Source: an uncultured Ectothiorhodospiraceae bacterium (GTDB taxonomy: Bacteria > Pseudomonadota > Gammaproteobacteria > UBA6429 > Thiohalophilaceae). From it: a stretch of DNA of 44,689 nucleotides. How positions within the stretch are numbered: position 1 is the first letter of the stretch; the number at the start of each line of letters is the position of its first letter. The stretch spans positions 1 through 44,689 of the forward strand of contig CAMYJG010000014.1 of assembly GCA_947258695.1 (NCBI GenBank). The letters run 5' to 3'. Made by a program: the position numbers and the translations under genes. The notes under the pieces were generated by a model. It had not been told where the DNA came from, made no database searches, and was given only the letters and a program-made list of their open reading frames with translations. Below are positions 19,911-29,439 of this stretch, piece by piece.

Positions 19911-22289
19911 ATGATGAAGTTAAGTAAATATTCGCTAATGCTAAAAATGCTGCTGCTGTCGGTGTTTATTGGTCTTATTGGCTGGGCGGCAACTGACTCT
20001 TTACAGAACTATTCTCTTAAGCAAATATTTAATAAGAAGTTATCAGAACGATTCAGCTGGCAAGCTGAAAGACAACGCATTATGTTTGACCGCTATGTAA
20101 AAAACCATCACCAGGCGGCCAAACTATTTGTTGGTTCACAACGCTTACACAAATATATCAATTCTCCTGACTGGCAAAATAATAAACAACATCAAACGCA
20201 TACCAGTCCACCTCCATGGTTACCCAGTCTTTCTGTCATACGTAACGTGATACAACCACGTTACATGGTGTTGCTTGATGAAAATGACATCTGCCGTCAG
20301 TTATATAAAGCAAGTGCTGGCCCTGCACCAAAAGAATTAAGAAATCCTGAAGCAACATTGCTCAACTTAAGTCACGGGCAAGGCTTTTTAACATTACTCA
20401 GTAATAAGCCTTACTTGCTGGCTTCTGAAAAAATAACTGACAAAAATGGAAAAGTCCTTGCGACCTTAATGTTAGCCTCACCATTAGATGAAGAATTCCT
20501 GATTACCTCACAAGCTTCTACCCTGGCAGATTCTACTGTGATTGCTTTACTGGCTGAAGATCAACCCAGCATATTGGCCAGCAGTAACAGATCCTTAATC
20601 CCGCCTGGCACTTTAGTTGATTCATTGAAGGATAAATATTTAACAATAGGCCAGGGCTTTTTTGATTATGGCGCAACCGATATCACTATCGATCTTGTTT
20701 CATTTATCTCCACAGCTGAAGCAAACCAGTTAACACATAATGTTTTAAATGAAGAAAGACCAATTCGTGGTGTAAGCGCACTTATTTATATATTGTCATT
20801 CGTTCTTATCATTTATTTTATTACCCGACGCTTACGAAACTTTACAAATTACGTGCTCGATTTCTCAAATAAGATGAATCTTGAGAAAGCAGATAAAGAT
20901 TATGCCGGTGACGAAATAACTATTCTTGAAGAAAACTTTAACCGTCTTGCTGAAGCCGTTCAGTCTGAAACACAAATGCTGGAACACCAGGCACTACATG
21001 ATCCGTTAACCGATCTTCCCAACAGGAAACTTTTACATAACCGACTGCAACAAGAACTGTTACGTGGAGAACGCACCTCAAAACAACTTGTTTTAGTCAT
21101 GACAGATCTCAATCGTTTTAAAGAAATTAACGACACCCTTGGTCATCATATTGGCGATCTAATTTTACAACAAACCGGGGAACGTCTTTTCAATATTTTC
21201 CGTAAAACAGATACCGTGGCACGGCTTGGTGGTGATGAGTTTGCTATCCTTCTTCCTGAAACAAATCTTGAACAAGCAAAGGCATTAATCGTAAAAGTAT
21301 TAAAAGGTTTTACTAAGCCATTTTACGTTGAAAACCATTCTTTAGATGTAGATATCAGTATCGGCCTGGCCGAATTCCCGACCCACGGAAATGATGTCAA
21401 TATTTTAATGCAACGTGCCGATGTTGCCATGTATATTGCAAAGCAAAATAAACTTGGCTATTCAATTTACGATCCAAATAAAGACACACATAGTATTGGT
21501 CGCCTGGCTTTAATGAGCGAATTACGTGATGCAATTAATGCTGAACAATTAGAGTTATATTTTCATCCCCGAATTAATGTTTCCTCTGGTAAAGTTGTTG
21601 GTGCTGAGGCCTTATTACGTTGGAACCATCCACAAAGAGGATTTATCCCGCCAAGTGAATTTATCCCCCTTGCAGAACAAACCGGCTTAATTAAATCTAT
21701 AACGCAATGGGTTTTAGAAAAATCAATTGCTCAATGTGCTGAATGGAATAACAATGATATCGACTTATCAATGTCTGTAAATCTGTCAATCCATAATTTA
21801 CATGATTCAGATTTAATTGCACATATACAAAATATACTGTCACAGCATGACTTACCAACCAGTCACTTAATGCTGGAAATTACTGAGAGTGACATTATGT
21901 CTGAACCGCTACGGGCACGTGACACGCTTAATAAGATAATGAAAACGGGCATTAAACTTTCTATCGATGACTTTGGTACTGGTTATTCATCATTAAGTTA
22001 CATTAAAAAATTACCCATTGATGAAATTAAAGTTGATCGTTCTTTTGTTATGGAAATGACAGAAGATAGTGATGATGACGTGATTGTGCGTGCAACAATA
22101 GAACTTGCTCATAACTTAGGGCTCAACATTGTCGCAGAAGGTGTGCATGACAAACTTACATGGGACAGGCTTAAAGAATTAGGTTGCGATATAGCACAAG
22201 GGCATTACCTGAGTAAGCCATTAACTGCTAGCGCATTTACTGCCTGGCTGATGAATAAACAGGGTAAAACTGAGACTAAAGTCAGCTAA
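19911..22289 (+). CDS. Transmembrane GGDEF-EAL c-di-GMP enzyme
   Basis: 792 aa. Membrane segment about 10-30, periplasmic domain about 35-285, second membrane segment about 290-310, then GGDEF and EAL. The cyclase motif RLGGDEF is intact, with an RKTD inhibitory site just before it. The EAL part keeps EALLRW, EITES, DDFGTGYSSL and DEIKVDRSF, so both activities are possible. It probably forms an operon with the preceding binding protein and ends overlapping the convergent MOSC gene by four bases. Confidence 0.9.
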   Translation: MMKLSKYSLMLKMLLLSVFIGLIGWAATDSLQNYSLKQIFNKKLSERFSWQAERQRIMFDRYVKNHHQAAKLFVGSQRLHKYINSPDWQNNKQHQTHTSPPPWLPSLSVIRNVIQPRYMVLLDENDICRQLYKASAGPAPKELRNPEATLLNLSHGQGFLTLLSNKPYLLASEKITDKNGKVLATLMLASPLDEEFLITSQASTLADSTVIALLAEDQPSILASSNRSLIPPGTLVDSLKDKYLTIGQGFFDYGATDITIDLVSFISTAEANQLTHNVLNEERPIRGVSALIYILSFVLIIYFITRRLRNFTNYVLDFSNKMNLEKADKDYAGDEITILEENFNRLAEAVQSETQMLEHQALHDPLTDLPNRKLLHNRLQQELLRGERTSKQLVLVMTDLNRFKEINDTLGHHIGDLILQQTGERLFNIFRKTDTVARLGGDEFAILLPETNLEQAKALIVKVLKGFTKPFYVENHSLDVDISIGLAEFPTHGNDVNILMQRADVAMYIAKQNKLGYSIYDPNKDTHSIGRLALMSELRDAINAEQLELYFHPRINVSSGKVVGAEALLRWNHPQRGFIPPSEFIPLAEQTGLIKSITQWVLEKSIAQCAEWNNNDIDLSMSVNLSIHNLHDSDLIAHIQNILSQHDLPTSHLMLEITESDIMSEPLRARDTLNKIMKTGIKLSIDDFGTGYSSLSYIKKLPIDEIKVDRSFVMEMTEDSDDDVIVRATIELAHNLGLNIVAEGVHDKLTWDRLKELGCDIAQGHYLSKPLTASAFTAWLMNKQGKTETKVS

Positions 22290-23086
22290 CTGATAATCTC
22301 AACCGGCATTTCCAGTTTAAGTTCTCCACTATTATTTGCGATAACATTCTGGCCAAAAAATATTTTGTTATCGCGTTTGCGGTAACTCACTAAAGTTTTA
22401 ACAGGTTCGTCTTCTTTTACAGCGGTTTCGATATTAATACTTGGGATTACACATCGGCTACAGGGTTTAACAACCCTCATCTCAGTCTCACCTATTCTAA
22501 TTCGCTCCCATGAATCTTCGGCAAACGCGCCACAGCCAGTTACCACTATATTAGGTCTGAAACGATTCATTGTAACAGGGGCTGCTAACCGGGAATTTAA
22601 ATCATCTAATGATGCCTGTGAAATTAGCAATAGCGGAAAACCATCGCTGAACGCGGTTTTATCACCAGCACTTGCATAATTGATATCAACCTGGCGAATC
22701 TCATCATCAGGGAAATAAACCAGGCGACATGTTGTTTCGAGAAAATCACTTAACCAGTGAGCCGCATCATCACCTGCATCAAATGCCTGGCACTCATCAT
22801 CCCAAACTTTAACCTTAATTTTTTTATTCGCTAGTGGTAAATCTACAGATAAATGATTAGCGGATGATGTCTTCAAAATTAATCCTGTTGCAGTAACTTC
22901 CGGCTGTATCAAACACATCCTGGGCTTTTTTCGCTGTGTTAGCATTAGCCCATTTTCATCCACCACCATCCAGCGACGATCATGCTGTAAACCAAATGCC
23001 TCCAGCCTGGCAGATGTTTTTTCGATAGCGCGACAAGATTTAACCGGGTGAATATAAAGAGCACTCACCTTAACTCTATTTGTCAT
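22286..23086 (-). CDS. MOSC-domain protein (YcbX-like)
   Basis: 266 aa from ATG 23086; the frame is open to 23116. MOSC_N beta-barrel (about 1-115: VSALYIHPVKSCRAI, GLQHDRRWMVVD), then MOSC (about 120-266) with the conserved Cys in VVKPCSRCVIPSI. Such proteins bind molybdenum cofactor and reduce N-hydroxylated compounds or transfer sulfur. The start overlaps the DUF1415 gene by 11 bases. Confidence 0.88.
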   Translation of the reverse strand: MTNRVKVSALYIHPVKSCRAIEKTSARLEAFGLQHDRRWMVVDENGLMLTQRKKPRMCLIQPEVTATGLILKTSSANHLSVDLPLANKKIKVKVWDDECQAFDAGDDAAHWLSDFLETTCRLVYFPDDEIRQVDINYASAGDKTAFSDGFPLLLISQASLDDLNSRLAAPVTMNRFRPNIVVTGCGAFAEDSWERIRIGETEMRVVKPCSRCVIPSINIETAVKEDEPVKTLVSYRKRDNKIFFGQNVIANNSGELKLEMPVEIIS

Positions 23087-23654
23087 TATTGCTATCCGTC
23101 TCAAAACATTGTTCAAACAAGGCTTTCATTTTCTCTAACCCTTGTTGCTGTGCGTACTCAATATTTCGTCCTGGTATAGCGTCAGCATCCGGATGATTTT
23201 CCACTGCAGCTTGCACACTTGATTCACGAATAAGGTGGAACATCGGATAAGGTGAGCGGTTAGTATAATTAGCGGGATCATTATCTTCTGCACCTTGAAA
23301 ACAATAATCCGGGTGAAAGCTGGCGAGCTGGTAGGTTCCTTCATAGCCTTGCGAGATAAGCAAATCTTCTGCTAATCCCAGGCAATCGAGAAACGAATTA
23401 AAATTACTTAAGTTCGAAGGTAAGATGATTAGCGTTGTTTCTGTGTCTTTATTTTGATCTAACCAGACACACTCCTGAATAACTGATTCAAGTAAGCTAT
23501 TGAATTCAGTTTCATGGATAACCCGATAGCGAATAGTTCCTTTATCGAATTCACGCTTTGCAAATGGGCAATAATTATGAGCAATGATAACTGACTCAAG
23601 CCATTTTTTTGTTTGCGTAATAATACGCTGATCATCAGTATTTAGATTGGTCAT
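23076..23654 (-). CDS. DUF1415 protein
   Basis: 192 aa. Typical DUF1415 signatures: WLESVIIAHNYCPFAKREF near the N-terminus, FHPDYCFQG, and SPYPMFHLIRESSV. Soluble; function unknown. The conserved CPFA and FHPDY-C motifs suggest a redox or metal site. Co-transcribed with the overlapping MOSC gene. Confidence 0.88.
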   Translation of the reverse strand: MTNLNTDDQRIITQTKKWLESVIIAHNYCPFAKREFDKGTIRYRVIHETEFNSLLESVIQECVWLDQNKDTETTLIILPSNLSNFNSFLDCLGLAEDLLISQGYEGTYQLASFHPDYCFQGAEDNDPANYTNRSPYPMFHLIRESSVQAAVENHPDADAIPGRNIEYAQQQGLEKMKALFEQCFETDSNNDK

Positions 23655-23689
23655 GGAATTTTAATAAAAAAGAAAAACAGTATAGCGAA

Positions 23690-24928
23690 TTATTCCAGTA
23701 AATGGATAACTTCATTTATTTCCTGTTTTGCCTGGGCGATGATGAGTTTTGGATTGATGTCATTTAGATCCAATCGCTCTAATGCGGGTAATTCGGCTAA
23801 ATCTGGCGCATCCAGTTTAGTTCCTCCCAGCATTTCACATAGTAGCTGTGCAACCTGCACCACATCACAGTAGTCTGCTTTGATTGCGTCTCGATCCCAT
23901 GTCTCAGCTTCACTCGCAGCAGTAATAAGTTCTTCCTCAAAGCCCCATTGCTTCAACAGGGTTGCCCCTACTTTTGTTTGCAGTGCATGAATAAGTTTAT
24001 CGAGTAACTCGGCGTTACTTTTTACTTCGTCATGCTGATCTGCGCGGATTAATATCGGGACAATCCCAATATCATGAATTAATCCTGCAAGAAATGCCTG
24101 CTCCTTATCAAAATCCTTTATCTTTTTGGTTATCTCATGGCAAATAACTCCAACACGAATACTGTGCTGATAATAGATTTTCATTCGCTTTTGAATTAAT
24201 GGAGACTTTGGCGTATATAAATTTTTCAGCGCCACGCTCATGACGATGGCACGCATAGCACGTAAGCCAATACGCTGAACCGCACGTTTGATTGTTTGTA
24301 CTGGCTGGCTTCCTGCGTACATTGCACTGTTGGCTACTTGCACTGCCCGTGCAGAGATCATCGGGTCGGTTTGAACGATATCAGCAATTTTTTGTATATC
24401 CAGCATTTCATTTTGCACCGCCTGGTTTATTTTTAATGCAACCTCAGGCATGCTGGGTAGATCAACTTCATTATGATGAAACTCATTTTTGATCTCATCA
24501 ATAATGCTTGCTTCACCATCCGTGGTATCAAAAATACTAAAGTTACTACTAGTCACTTCTTCTTTTGGTGCGATCTGCGCCGTGTACTTATCAAAGGTAT
24601 CTTCATTTAATGATAACAGGCTGACCGGCTTCAGGCAGCGAGCTTCCAGTCCATGAGTATGTACACGAAAAAGAGATTGTTTAGCTCTATCTGTGCCTGA
24701 TTTAATGACCTGTAGGACCTGATCATCAGAAGTCAGCTCTACTTCACCTTCAACCAGGTATAAATGCCGCCCCATATATTCATCCGCGTGAATAGATTCC
24801 CCTTTTTTAAAAAAGGCAGCACCGGCGTCTTTTGCCAAATCGAGCAAAGCCACACTTCCCAGTTCTTCCAGATCAGGTAAACCCAACAAGAATTTCAACA
24901 ACCCTACATTAGAAAAGGCTTCAGCCAT
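23690..24928 (-). CDS. HDOD-domain signalling protein with cNMP-binding-like N-terminus
   Basis: 412 aa. Residues about 20-115 resemble a cyclic-nucleotide-binding beta roll (AAFFKKGESIHADEYMGRHLYLVEGEVEL). HDOD starts near 155 (LPSMPEVALKINQAV, DPMISARAVQVANSA, GLRAMRAIVM, HDIGI). HDOD proteins act as non-enzymatic adaptors in c-di-GMP and motility networks. Monocistronic with its own upstream region. Confidence 0.85.
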   Translation of the reverse strand: MAEAFSNVGLLKFLLGLPDLEELGSVALLDLAKDAGAAFFKKGESIHADEYMGRHLYLVEGEVELTSDDQVLQVIKSGTDRAKQSLFRVHTHGLEARCLKPVSLLSLNEDTFDKYTAQIAPKEEVTSSNFSIFDTTDGEASIIDEIKNEFHHNEVDLPSMPEVALKINQAVQNEMLDIQKIADIVQTDPMISARAVQVANSAMYAGSQPVQTIKRAVQRIGLRAMRAIVMSVALKNLYTPKSPLIQKRMKIYYQHSIRVGVICHEITKKIKDFDKEQAFLAGLIHDIGIVPILIRADQHDEVKSNAELLDKLIHALQTKVGATLLKQWGFEEELITAASEAETWDRDAIKADYCDVVQVAQLLCEMLGGTKLDAPDLAELPALERLDLNDINPKLIIAQAKQEINEVIHLLE

Positions 24929-25154
24929 AACTTCTCCATCCTATGACAACCGTGAGAACTTTCTTATTATTTTCAACTCAAACGTTATACTGAATTTACA
25001 TCTAGTATAGCCTAGTACTCAAGTAATCGCCGCTCAAGTTTGCTCAATCTGTTACCATATATCCTTAAAAATCAACGTTTCTTCCGTCAAAATTCAGACA
25101 TTACGTTAACAACGATAAAATTACCCTGAACATGAATAAAAACCAGGTAATGCC

Positions 25155-26336
25155 GTGAAAAAAGTCGATGTAATCATCATAGGGGCAAGCGCATCCGGGC
25201 TGATGTGCGCCATTGAAGCCGCTAAACGAGGCCGGCATGTGCAGGTACTTGATCATGCCAATAAAGCAGGAAAAAAAATTCTCATGTCGGGAGGTGGACG
25301 TTGTAACTTCACGAATTATGATGTGAGTAGCGAAAATTATATCTCGCACAACCCTCACTTTGTTAAGTCAGCCTTAAGTCGTTTCACCCAGTGGGACTTC
25401 ATCGCCATGGTTGAAGCTTATAAGATTCCATATCATGAACGAGAGCATGGCCAATTATTTTGTAATGACAGTTCAAGAGATATTCTGAACCTGTTATTGA
25501 ATGAATGTAAAAATGAAAATGTCAGTATCAAACTCAACACCACGGTAACCACAATTCAAAAAAAAGCAGACCACCATTTTATCATCAGCACAAATACCGA
25601 AGATTATCACTGCCAGTCTCTTGTTATTGCCAGTGGGGGGTTATCAATACCAAAAATGGGAGCAAGCCCTTTTGGTTATAAAATTGCGGAACAATTTAAT
25701 ATAAAAGTTTGGCCAACTTCAGCAGGACTCGTTCCTTTTACCCTGCATAAACACGACAAAGAACGTTTCGCTGATTTATCCGGTATCGCGATTAACAGTA
25801 TTGTGAGTACAGATGACATGAGTTTTCGAGAAAATATTCTTTTTACTCATCGTGGCTTAAGTGGCCCAGCCATTTTACAAATATCATCCTACTGGTCAGC
25901 GGGTGAAACTATTCATATAAACCTGCTACCCGACACTGACTTACTTGAAAACTTAACTGTTAGTAGTGAAAAGCAACCCCAGCTAAAACTTAAGACCGTG
26001 TTACATAAGCACTTACCGAAACGTGTTATTAACACGTTAATTGATAGCGAGTTACTCGACAAACCCTTACAGGAAATTGCCTATGAGCAATTTGAAACTG
26101 TATCGGCACAATTACACAACTGGACAATGAAGCCAAACGGCACTAAAGGATACCGCACCGCGGAAGTCACCCTGGGTGGGGTAGATTGTGATGCCTTGTC
26201 TTCAAAGACTTTCGAAGCAAAATCCACCGCCGGGCTCTATTTTATCGGCGAAGTAATGGACATTAGTGGCTGGCTCGGGGGCTATAATTTTCAATGGGCC
26301 TGGTCTTCTGGCTGGTGTGCAGGCCAATATGTCTGA
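25155..26336 (+). CDS. FAD-dependent oxidoreductase, HI0933/YhiN family
   Basis: 393 aa. Start is GTG with AGG nearby; an ATG at 25150 is out of frame. The Rossmann motif IIGASASGLMCAIEAAKRG is at 8-26, followed by the family block KKILMSGGGRCNFTN. C-terminal GLYFIGEVMDISGWLGGYNFQWAWSSG closes the FAD site. Substrate unknown. Confidence 0.9.
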   Translation: MKKVDVIIIGASASGLMCAIEAAKRGRHVQVLDHANKAGKKILMSGGGRCNFTNYDVSSENYISHNPHFVKSALSRFTQWDFIAMVEAYKIPYHEREHGQLFCNDSSRDILNLLLNECKNENVSIKLNTTVTTIQKKADHHFIISTNTEDYHCQSLVIASGGLSIPKMGASPFGYKIAEQFNIKVWPTSAGLVPFTLHKHDKERFADLSGIAINSIVSTDDMSFRENILFTHRGLSGPAILQISSYWSAGETIHINLLPDTDLLENLTVSSEKQPQLKLKTVLHKHLPKRVINTLIDSELLDKPLQEIAYEQFETVSAQLHNWTMKPNGTKGYRTAEVTLGGVDCDALSSKTFEAKSTAGLYFIGEVMDISGWLGGYNFQWAWSSGWCAGQYV

Positions 26337-26414
26337 TCTTCAGTGATCCATTCCCAGAAAATACGCTATAATGGCACTTTAAATTTAAGCGCTTTAGGCA
26401 TGGTTATTACTGCT

Positions 26415-26804
26415 ATGAAAATTTTTTTCAAGATATTCTTCAAAACAATTCGTTTAATCGTTGGCCCAATAATTTTATTTATCGATAAAATAACCACTCC
26501 CAAAGGCATTCATCGCCCTGAAGAAGAGCAACAAAAAGTTGACCAGGCTGCCAGTAATTTAGTGTTGTACCAATTTAAAACCTGCCCATTTTGTATCAAG
26601 GTTAAACGCAACAATAAACGCTTGTCATTGAACATTGAAACGCGTGATGCCCAGCATAATTTAATTCACCGAGAAGAATTACTAAAAGGTGGCGGACAAA
26701 TTAAAGTCCCTTGCCTGAAGATTGTTGATGACAATGGTAATGACAGCTGGATGTACGAATCCGATGAAATTGTTGAATATTTACAAAATCGTTTTGCTGC
26801 ATAA
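26415..26804 (+). CDS. Glutaredoxin-like protein with N-terminal membrane helix
   Basis: 129 aa from ATG 26415 (an earlier ATG at 26400 is possible). A hydrophobic helix (FKTIRLIVGPIILFIDKI) precedes a glutaredoxin fold with CPFC (about residues 53-56) and the KVPCL cis-proline loop. Probably a membrane-anchored thiol oxidoreductase facing the cytoplasm. The following DUF3820 gene starts two bases after its stop, suggesting an operon with the upstream flavoprotein. Confidence 0.82.
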   Translation: MKIFFKIFFKTIRLIVGPIILFIDKITTPKGIHRPEEEQQKVDQAASNLVLYQFKTCPFCIKVKRNNKRLSLNIETRDAQHNLIHREELLKGGGQIKVPCLKIVDDNGNDSWMYESDEIVEYLQNRFAA

Positions 26805-26806
26805 TC

Positions 26807-27055
26807 ATGCCTGAACAAGACTGTGATGTTTTTGCTGAGTTACAGTCAGACCCAAGCCAACTGCTTAAACTCGCTCAATACCGAATGCCTTTCGGTAAAT
26901 ACACTAACCGGTTATTAATCGATCTGCCTGAACCTTATGTTGTCTGGTTTGCGAATAAAGGTTTTCCTGACGGTGAGCTGGGGAAAATGATGGCGATTGT
27001 GCATGAAATAAAAGTGAATGGACTGGAATATTTGTTCGATCCACTACGAAAATGA
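26807..27055 (+). CDS. DUF3820 protein
   Basis: 82 aa. YRMPFGKYTNRLLIDLPEPYVVWFANKGFPDGELG is the full signature of DUF3820 (sometimes called a quorum-sensing-regulated virulence factor family). Small, soluble, function unclear. It directly follows the glutaredoxin gene. Confidence 0.88.
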   Translation: MPEQDCDVFAELQSDPSQLLKLAQYRMPFGKYTNRLLIDLPEPYVVWFANKGFPDGELGKMMAIVHEIKVNGLEYLFDPLRK

Positions 27056-27059
27056 TTTC

Positions 27060-27269
27060 GCCACCAAGTGCACAAAGAAGAAGGTGAAATCGAAGATTGA
27101 GAAACTGGCCTGGGCCACATCAAGATTTAGAGTGTTATAAATAAGTAAACAGATATTAATGTATATCGCGTTCGAATAAATTCGAACCAGTATCTTTTTT
27201 TCCCTGAGTCCCCCATGCTCCCTGTGATTTTATATTGTTTCTCTTAGTGCTCTTCGTGCCCTTGGTGGC
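27060..27269. repeat. Intergenic element with inverted ends
   Basis: GCCACCAAGTGCACAAAGAAG at 27060-27080 and its imperfect reverse complement ending CCCTTGGTGGC at 27250-27269 flank about 170 bases without an ORF. The motif family (GCCACCAAG-GCAC-AAG) is common as a dispersed repeat in environmental genomes. This may be a small non-autonomous repeat unit. Confidence 0.4.
27170..27200 (+). terminator. Terminator downstream of the DUF3820 operon
   Basis: GTTCGAAT-AA-ATTCGAAC is a perfect 8-bp stem, followed about ten bases later by TTTTTTT. It lies about 115 bases after the DUF3820 stop, inside the inverted-end element. Confidence 0.55.
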
Positions 27270-27278
27270 AATAATTAT

Positions 27279-27845
27279 TTAAGCGCGTGACATAAATTTC
27301 GCGTTACCGGTATTGACCTTAATTGCTTCACCCGCTTCTAAATATTCCGGTACCTGGACTTCTAACCCGGTAGATAAAATCGCAGGTTTGGTCCTGCCGG
27401 TAGCGGTAGCACCTTTAATGCCTGGTGCAGTTTCGGTAATCGTCAGGACAACTGATTGAGGTAACTCAATCCCAAGAATGACATCGTCCATAATTAAGGC
27501 AAAAATACCATCTAAACCTTCTGTTAAATATTCAACCGCATCTTCAATTTCATCCCGGTTCAAGGTGTACTGGCTATAGTCTTCCATGTTCATAAAGGTA
27601 TAAGCATCACCATCAATATAAGAAAATTGCACCTGTACCCGGTTACAGTCAGCATCTTTGAGCATGTCCTCGCCCTTATAGGACTCATCTAATTTCTGAC
27701 CTGTTTTCAGGTTAGTGAAACGCACTTTATATAAGGTAGAGGCTCCACGCGAAGATGGGCTTTTCGCATCAACTTGTTTTACCGAGTGTGGATCGCCATT
27801 AATTTCAACCACCATGCCTTTCTTTAATTCATTCGCTTTTGGCAT
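27279..27845 (-). CDS. efpL: Elongation factor P-like protein EfpL (YeiP)
   Basis: 188 aa. MPKANELKKGMVVEINGDPH and the extended loop KSPSSRGASTLYKVRF identify the YeiP/EfpL subfamily rather than EF-P: the tip carries Arg instead of a modified Lys. FSYIDGDAYTFMNMEDYSQY and VVLTITETAPGIKGATA match domains II and III. EfpL relieves ribosome stalling at proline and related motifs without needing post-translational modification. Confidence 0.93.
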   Translation of the reverse strand: MPKANELKKGMVVEINGDPHSVKQVDAKSPSSRGASTLYKVRFTNLKTGQKLDESYKGEDMLKDADCNRVQVQFSYIDGDAYTFMNMEDYSQYTLNRDEIEDAVEYLTEGLDGIFALIMDDVILGIELPQSVVLTITETAPGIKGATATGRTKPAILSTGLEVQVPEYLEAGEAIKVNTGNAKFMSRA

Positions 27846-27949
27846 TTTTTTATCCTGTTAATAAAAAATGAATTATACCTTGTTTCCAGCAAAATGGACC
27901 CAGGAAATTTCTGTTAGTTGCTCATCATAATATCTGCTATTATTCATCT

Positions 27950-28309
27950 ATGAATACAAAAGAACTGCTAAATTTAATACAAACAAGTCCCGCCGAAGTT
28001 GAATTTGATAAGGTCATGGAAGTAATCGAAAACGACTACGACTACACGGCAACTCAATTTTATAATGGCTTAGGTGATGAAGAAGTTGTGAATGAAGCTG
28101 GCACAAATGAAGGTTCATGCAAAATTTTCGCATTTGCTGACATTAATGATCTCAATGAATCACAAACTTTAAGTTGCTTTGGAAAATATTATCGTCAGGA
28201 TGTCTTAATGAACCTGGCTGGAACTGATCACGCAAATATCCGTAACTTTATGAAGTTCGGCTGGGAAGGTATACACTTTGACAACCCACCTTTAGCGTTA
28301 AAAAAATAG
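27950..28309 (+). CDS. HopJ-type protein
   Basis: 119 aa. F-DKVMEVIENDYDYTATQFYNGLGDEEVVNEAGTNEGSC followed by FGKYYRQDVL and MKFGWEGIHFD are typical of the HopJ type III effector family name. In free-living gammaproteobacteria it is a cytosolic protein of unknown role, not an effector. Divergent from efpL. Confidence 0.85.
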   Translation: MNTKELLNLIQTSPAEVEFDKVMEVIENDYDYTATQFYNGLGDEEVVNEAGTNEGSCKIFAFADINDLNESQTLSCFGKYYRQDVLMNLAGTDHANIRNFMKFGWEGIHFDNPPLALKK

Positions 28310-28319
28310 CATCAATCTG

Positions 28320-28628
28320 TCATTCGTGAAAATGGTAAGGCTCCATTTCTACATCAATAAGATACTGCCCCAGTAATCTCACCTGCCCATTGTATCTATG
28401 TTCACCGGTACTGGAAAACTCGAAATCATACTCACGATATATCGCCAGTTGTCCACGCGTATTTCTTCTTAAGCGTACCTTTTTTATCTGTACCGTATCA
28501 TCTAAAAATTCAAGCAGCACTTTTTTACATGACGCTTTTGCTTTTACAGTAGCAATTTCTTTTGCTTTAATAGCATCCAACCAGTAGAGCAACACAGCAA
28601 TAAGAAAAATGATAATTAAAAGTTCCAT
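28320..28628 (-). CDS. DUF3301 protein
   Basis: 102 aa. One N-terminal membrane helix (LLIIIFLIAVLLYWLDAIKAKEIA) then a soluble part with VQIKKVRLRRNTRGQLAIYREYDFEFSSTGEHRY-G, diagnostic of DUF3301. Function unknown. Stop is ten bases from the convergent HopJ gene. It may be the last gene of the MerB-like operon. Confidence 0.85.
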   Translation of the reverse strand: MELLIIIFLIAVLLYWLDAIKAKEIATVKAKASCKKVLLEFLDDTVQIKKVRLRRNTRGQLAIYREYDFEFSSTGEHRYNGQVRLLGQYLIDVEMEPYHFHE

Positions 28629-28637
28629 ACAATGGAT

Positions 28638-29255
28638 TTACTTATCTAAAAGTGGTTTAAAATATTCATATGAAAACTCAATAGCAGCTGGCAAAGAAAA
28701 AAGGCTAATTGACTGATCAGAAGCCTTCCAATGAAGTGCTGTATTTTGATTTTTTAAAAACACCATTTCCATGCATATATTATCTGCAGCACAGGTTCCT
28801 GCATCTTGCCAACGAATTCCGATAAAGATATCTTCAGAAGGTGAAGTTTTAACTAAATTATCAGATTGCTGATGAATAATTATTTTTTCATTACTCAGGT
28901 GACAACTTGATTCAATGGTGACATTCAAATTAAATAGCGGCGCGATGGATACAGCATCGAATGCACACATTGCATAAATATCCAGCTGTTCATTAAAAAC
29001 ACGATGTTGCGTTTGTCTTAAGCTAAACGGATAAGCTCCGACTATTTTCTTTTTAGTGTCATCTAAAACAACCAGATCATTTTCTTGCAGAGTACTTAAA
29101 ATAACAGGATCGATACTTTTCTCAATCCTCCCCTTATATGCAAGGCTATTTAATATATCCTGGTGAATAATACGATAATCAGAATTCAGCGAGTTTTGTC
29201 TTTTTACTAATGGGAGGATTTCATTTAACTTTAATAACCCTGTTTCTATATCCAT
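28638..29255 (-). CDS. Organomercurial lyase (MerB)-like protein
   Basis: 205 aa. A winged-helix-like N-terminus (about 20-75) and a MerB-like C-terminal domain. The MerB catalytic positions are kept at nearly the same numbering: C97 and D100 in YAMCAFDA, and C161 in NICMEMVF. MerB cleaves carbon-mercury bonds using two Cys and an Asp. Overall similarity is low and no merA/merR is nearby; related proteins in metal-response settings may handle other organometals. Operon with the 54-aa membrane gene and the kinase upstream. Confidence 0.72.
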   Translation of the reverse strand: MDIETGLLKLNEILPLVKRQNSLNSDYRIIHQDILNSLAYKGRIEKSIDPVILSTLQENDLVVLDDTKKKIVGAYPFSLRQTQHRVFNEQLDIYAMCAFDAVSIAPLFNLNVTIESSCHLSNEKIIIHQQSDNLVKTSPSEDIFIGIRWQDAGTCAADNICMEMVFLKNQNTALHWKASDQSISLFSLPAAIEFSYEYFKPLLDK

Positions 29256-29265
29256 TGTTTTCTTA

Positions 29266-29430
29266 TTATTCTCTCATATTTTTAAAATAACGATTACTTA
29301 TCATGTACACCGCTATGAAAACGATTAGATCGATCATGGCTTGCAAACTGATATCAAGTAAGCCATCCAGCCAACCATGGACAAAATGTACACAAAGAAA
29401 AGCGATAATGACGGATAGAAATGTGATCAT
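29266..29430 (-). CDS. Small membrane protein (54 aa) between kinase and MerB-like gene
   Basis: MITFLSVIIAFLCVHFVHGW begins one membrane segment; LIVFIAVYMISNRYF forms a second. AAGG lies upstream at suitable spacing. The start is nine bases after the kinase stop, and its stop is ten bases before the MerB-like start, so the three are one operon. Family unknown. Possibly a membrane partner of the kinase or a transporter-like peptide. Confidence 0.6.
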   Translation of the reverse strand: MITFLSVIIAFLCVHFVHGWLDGLLDISLQAMIDLIVFIAVYMISNRYFKNMRE

Positions 29431-29439
29431 GGTTTAGCC

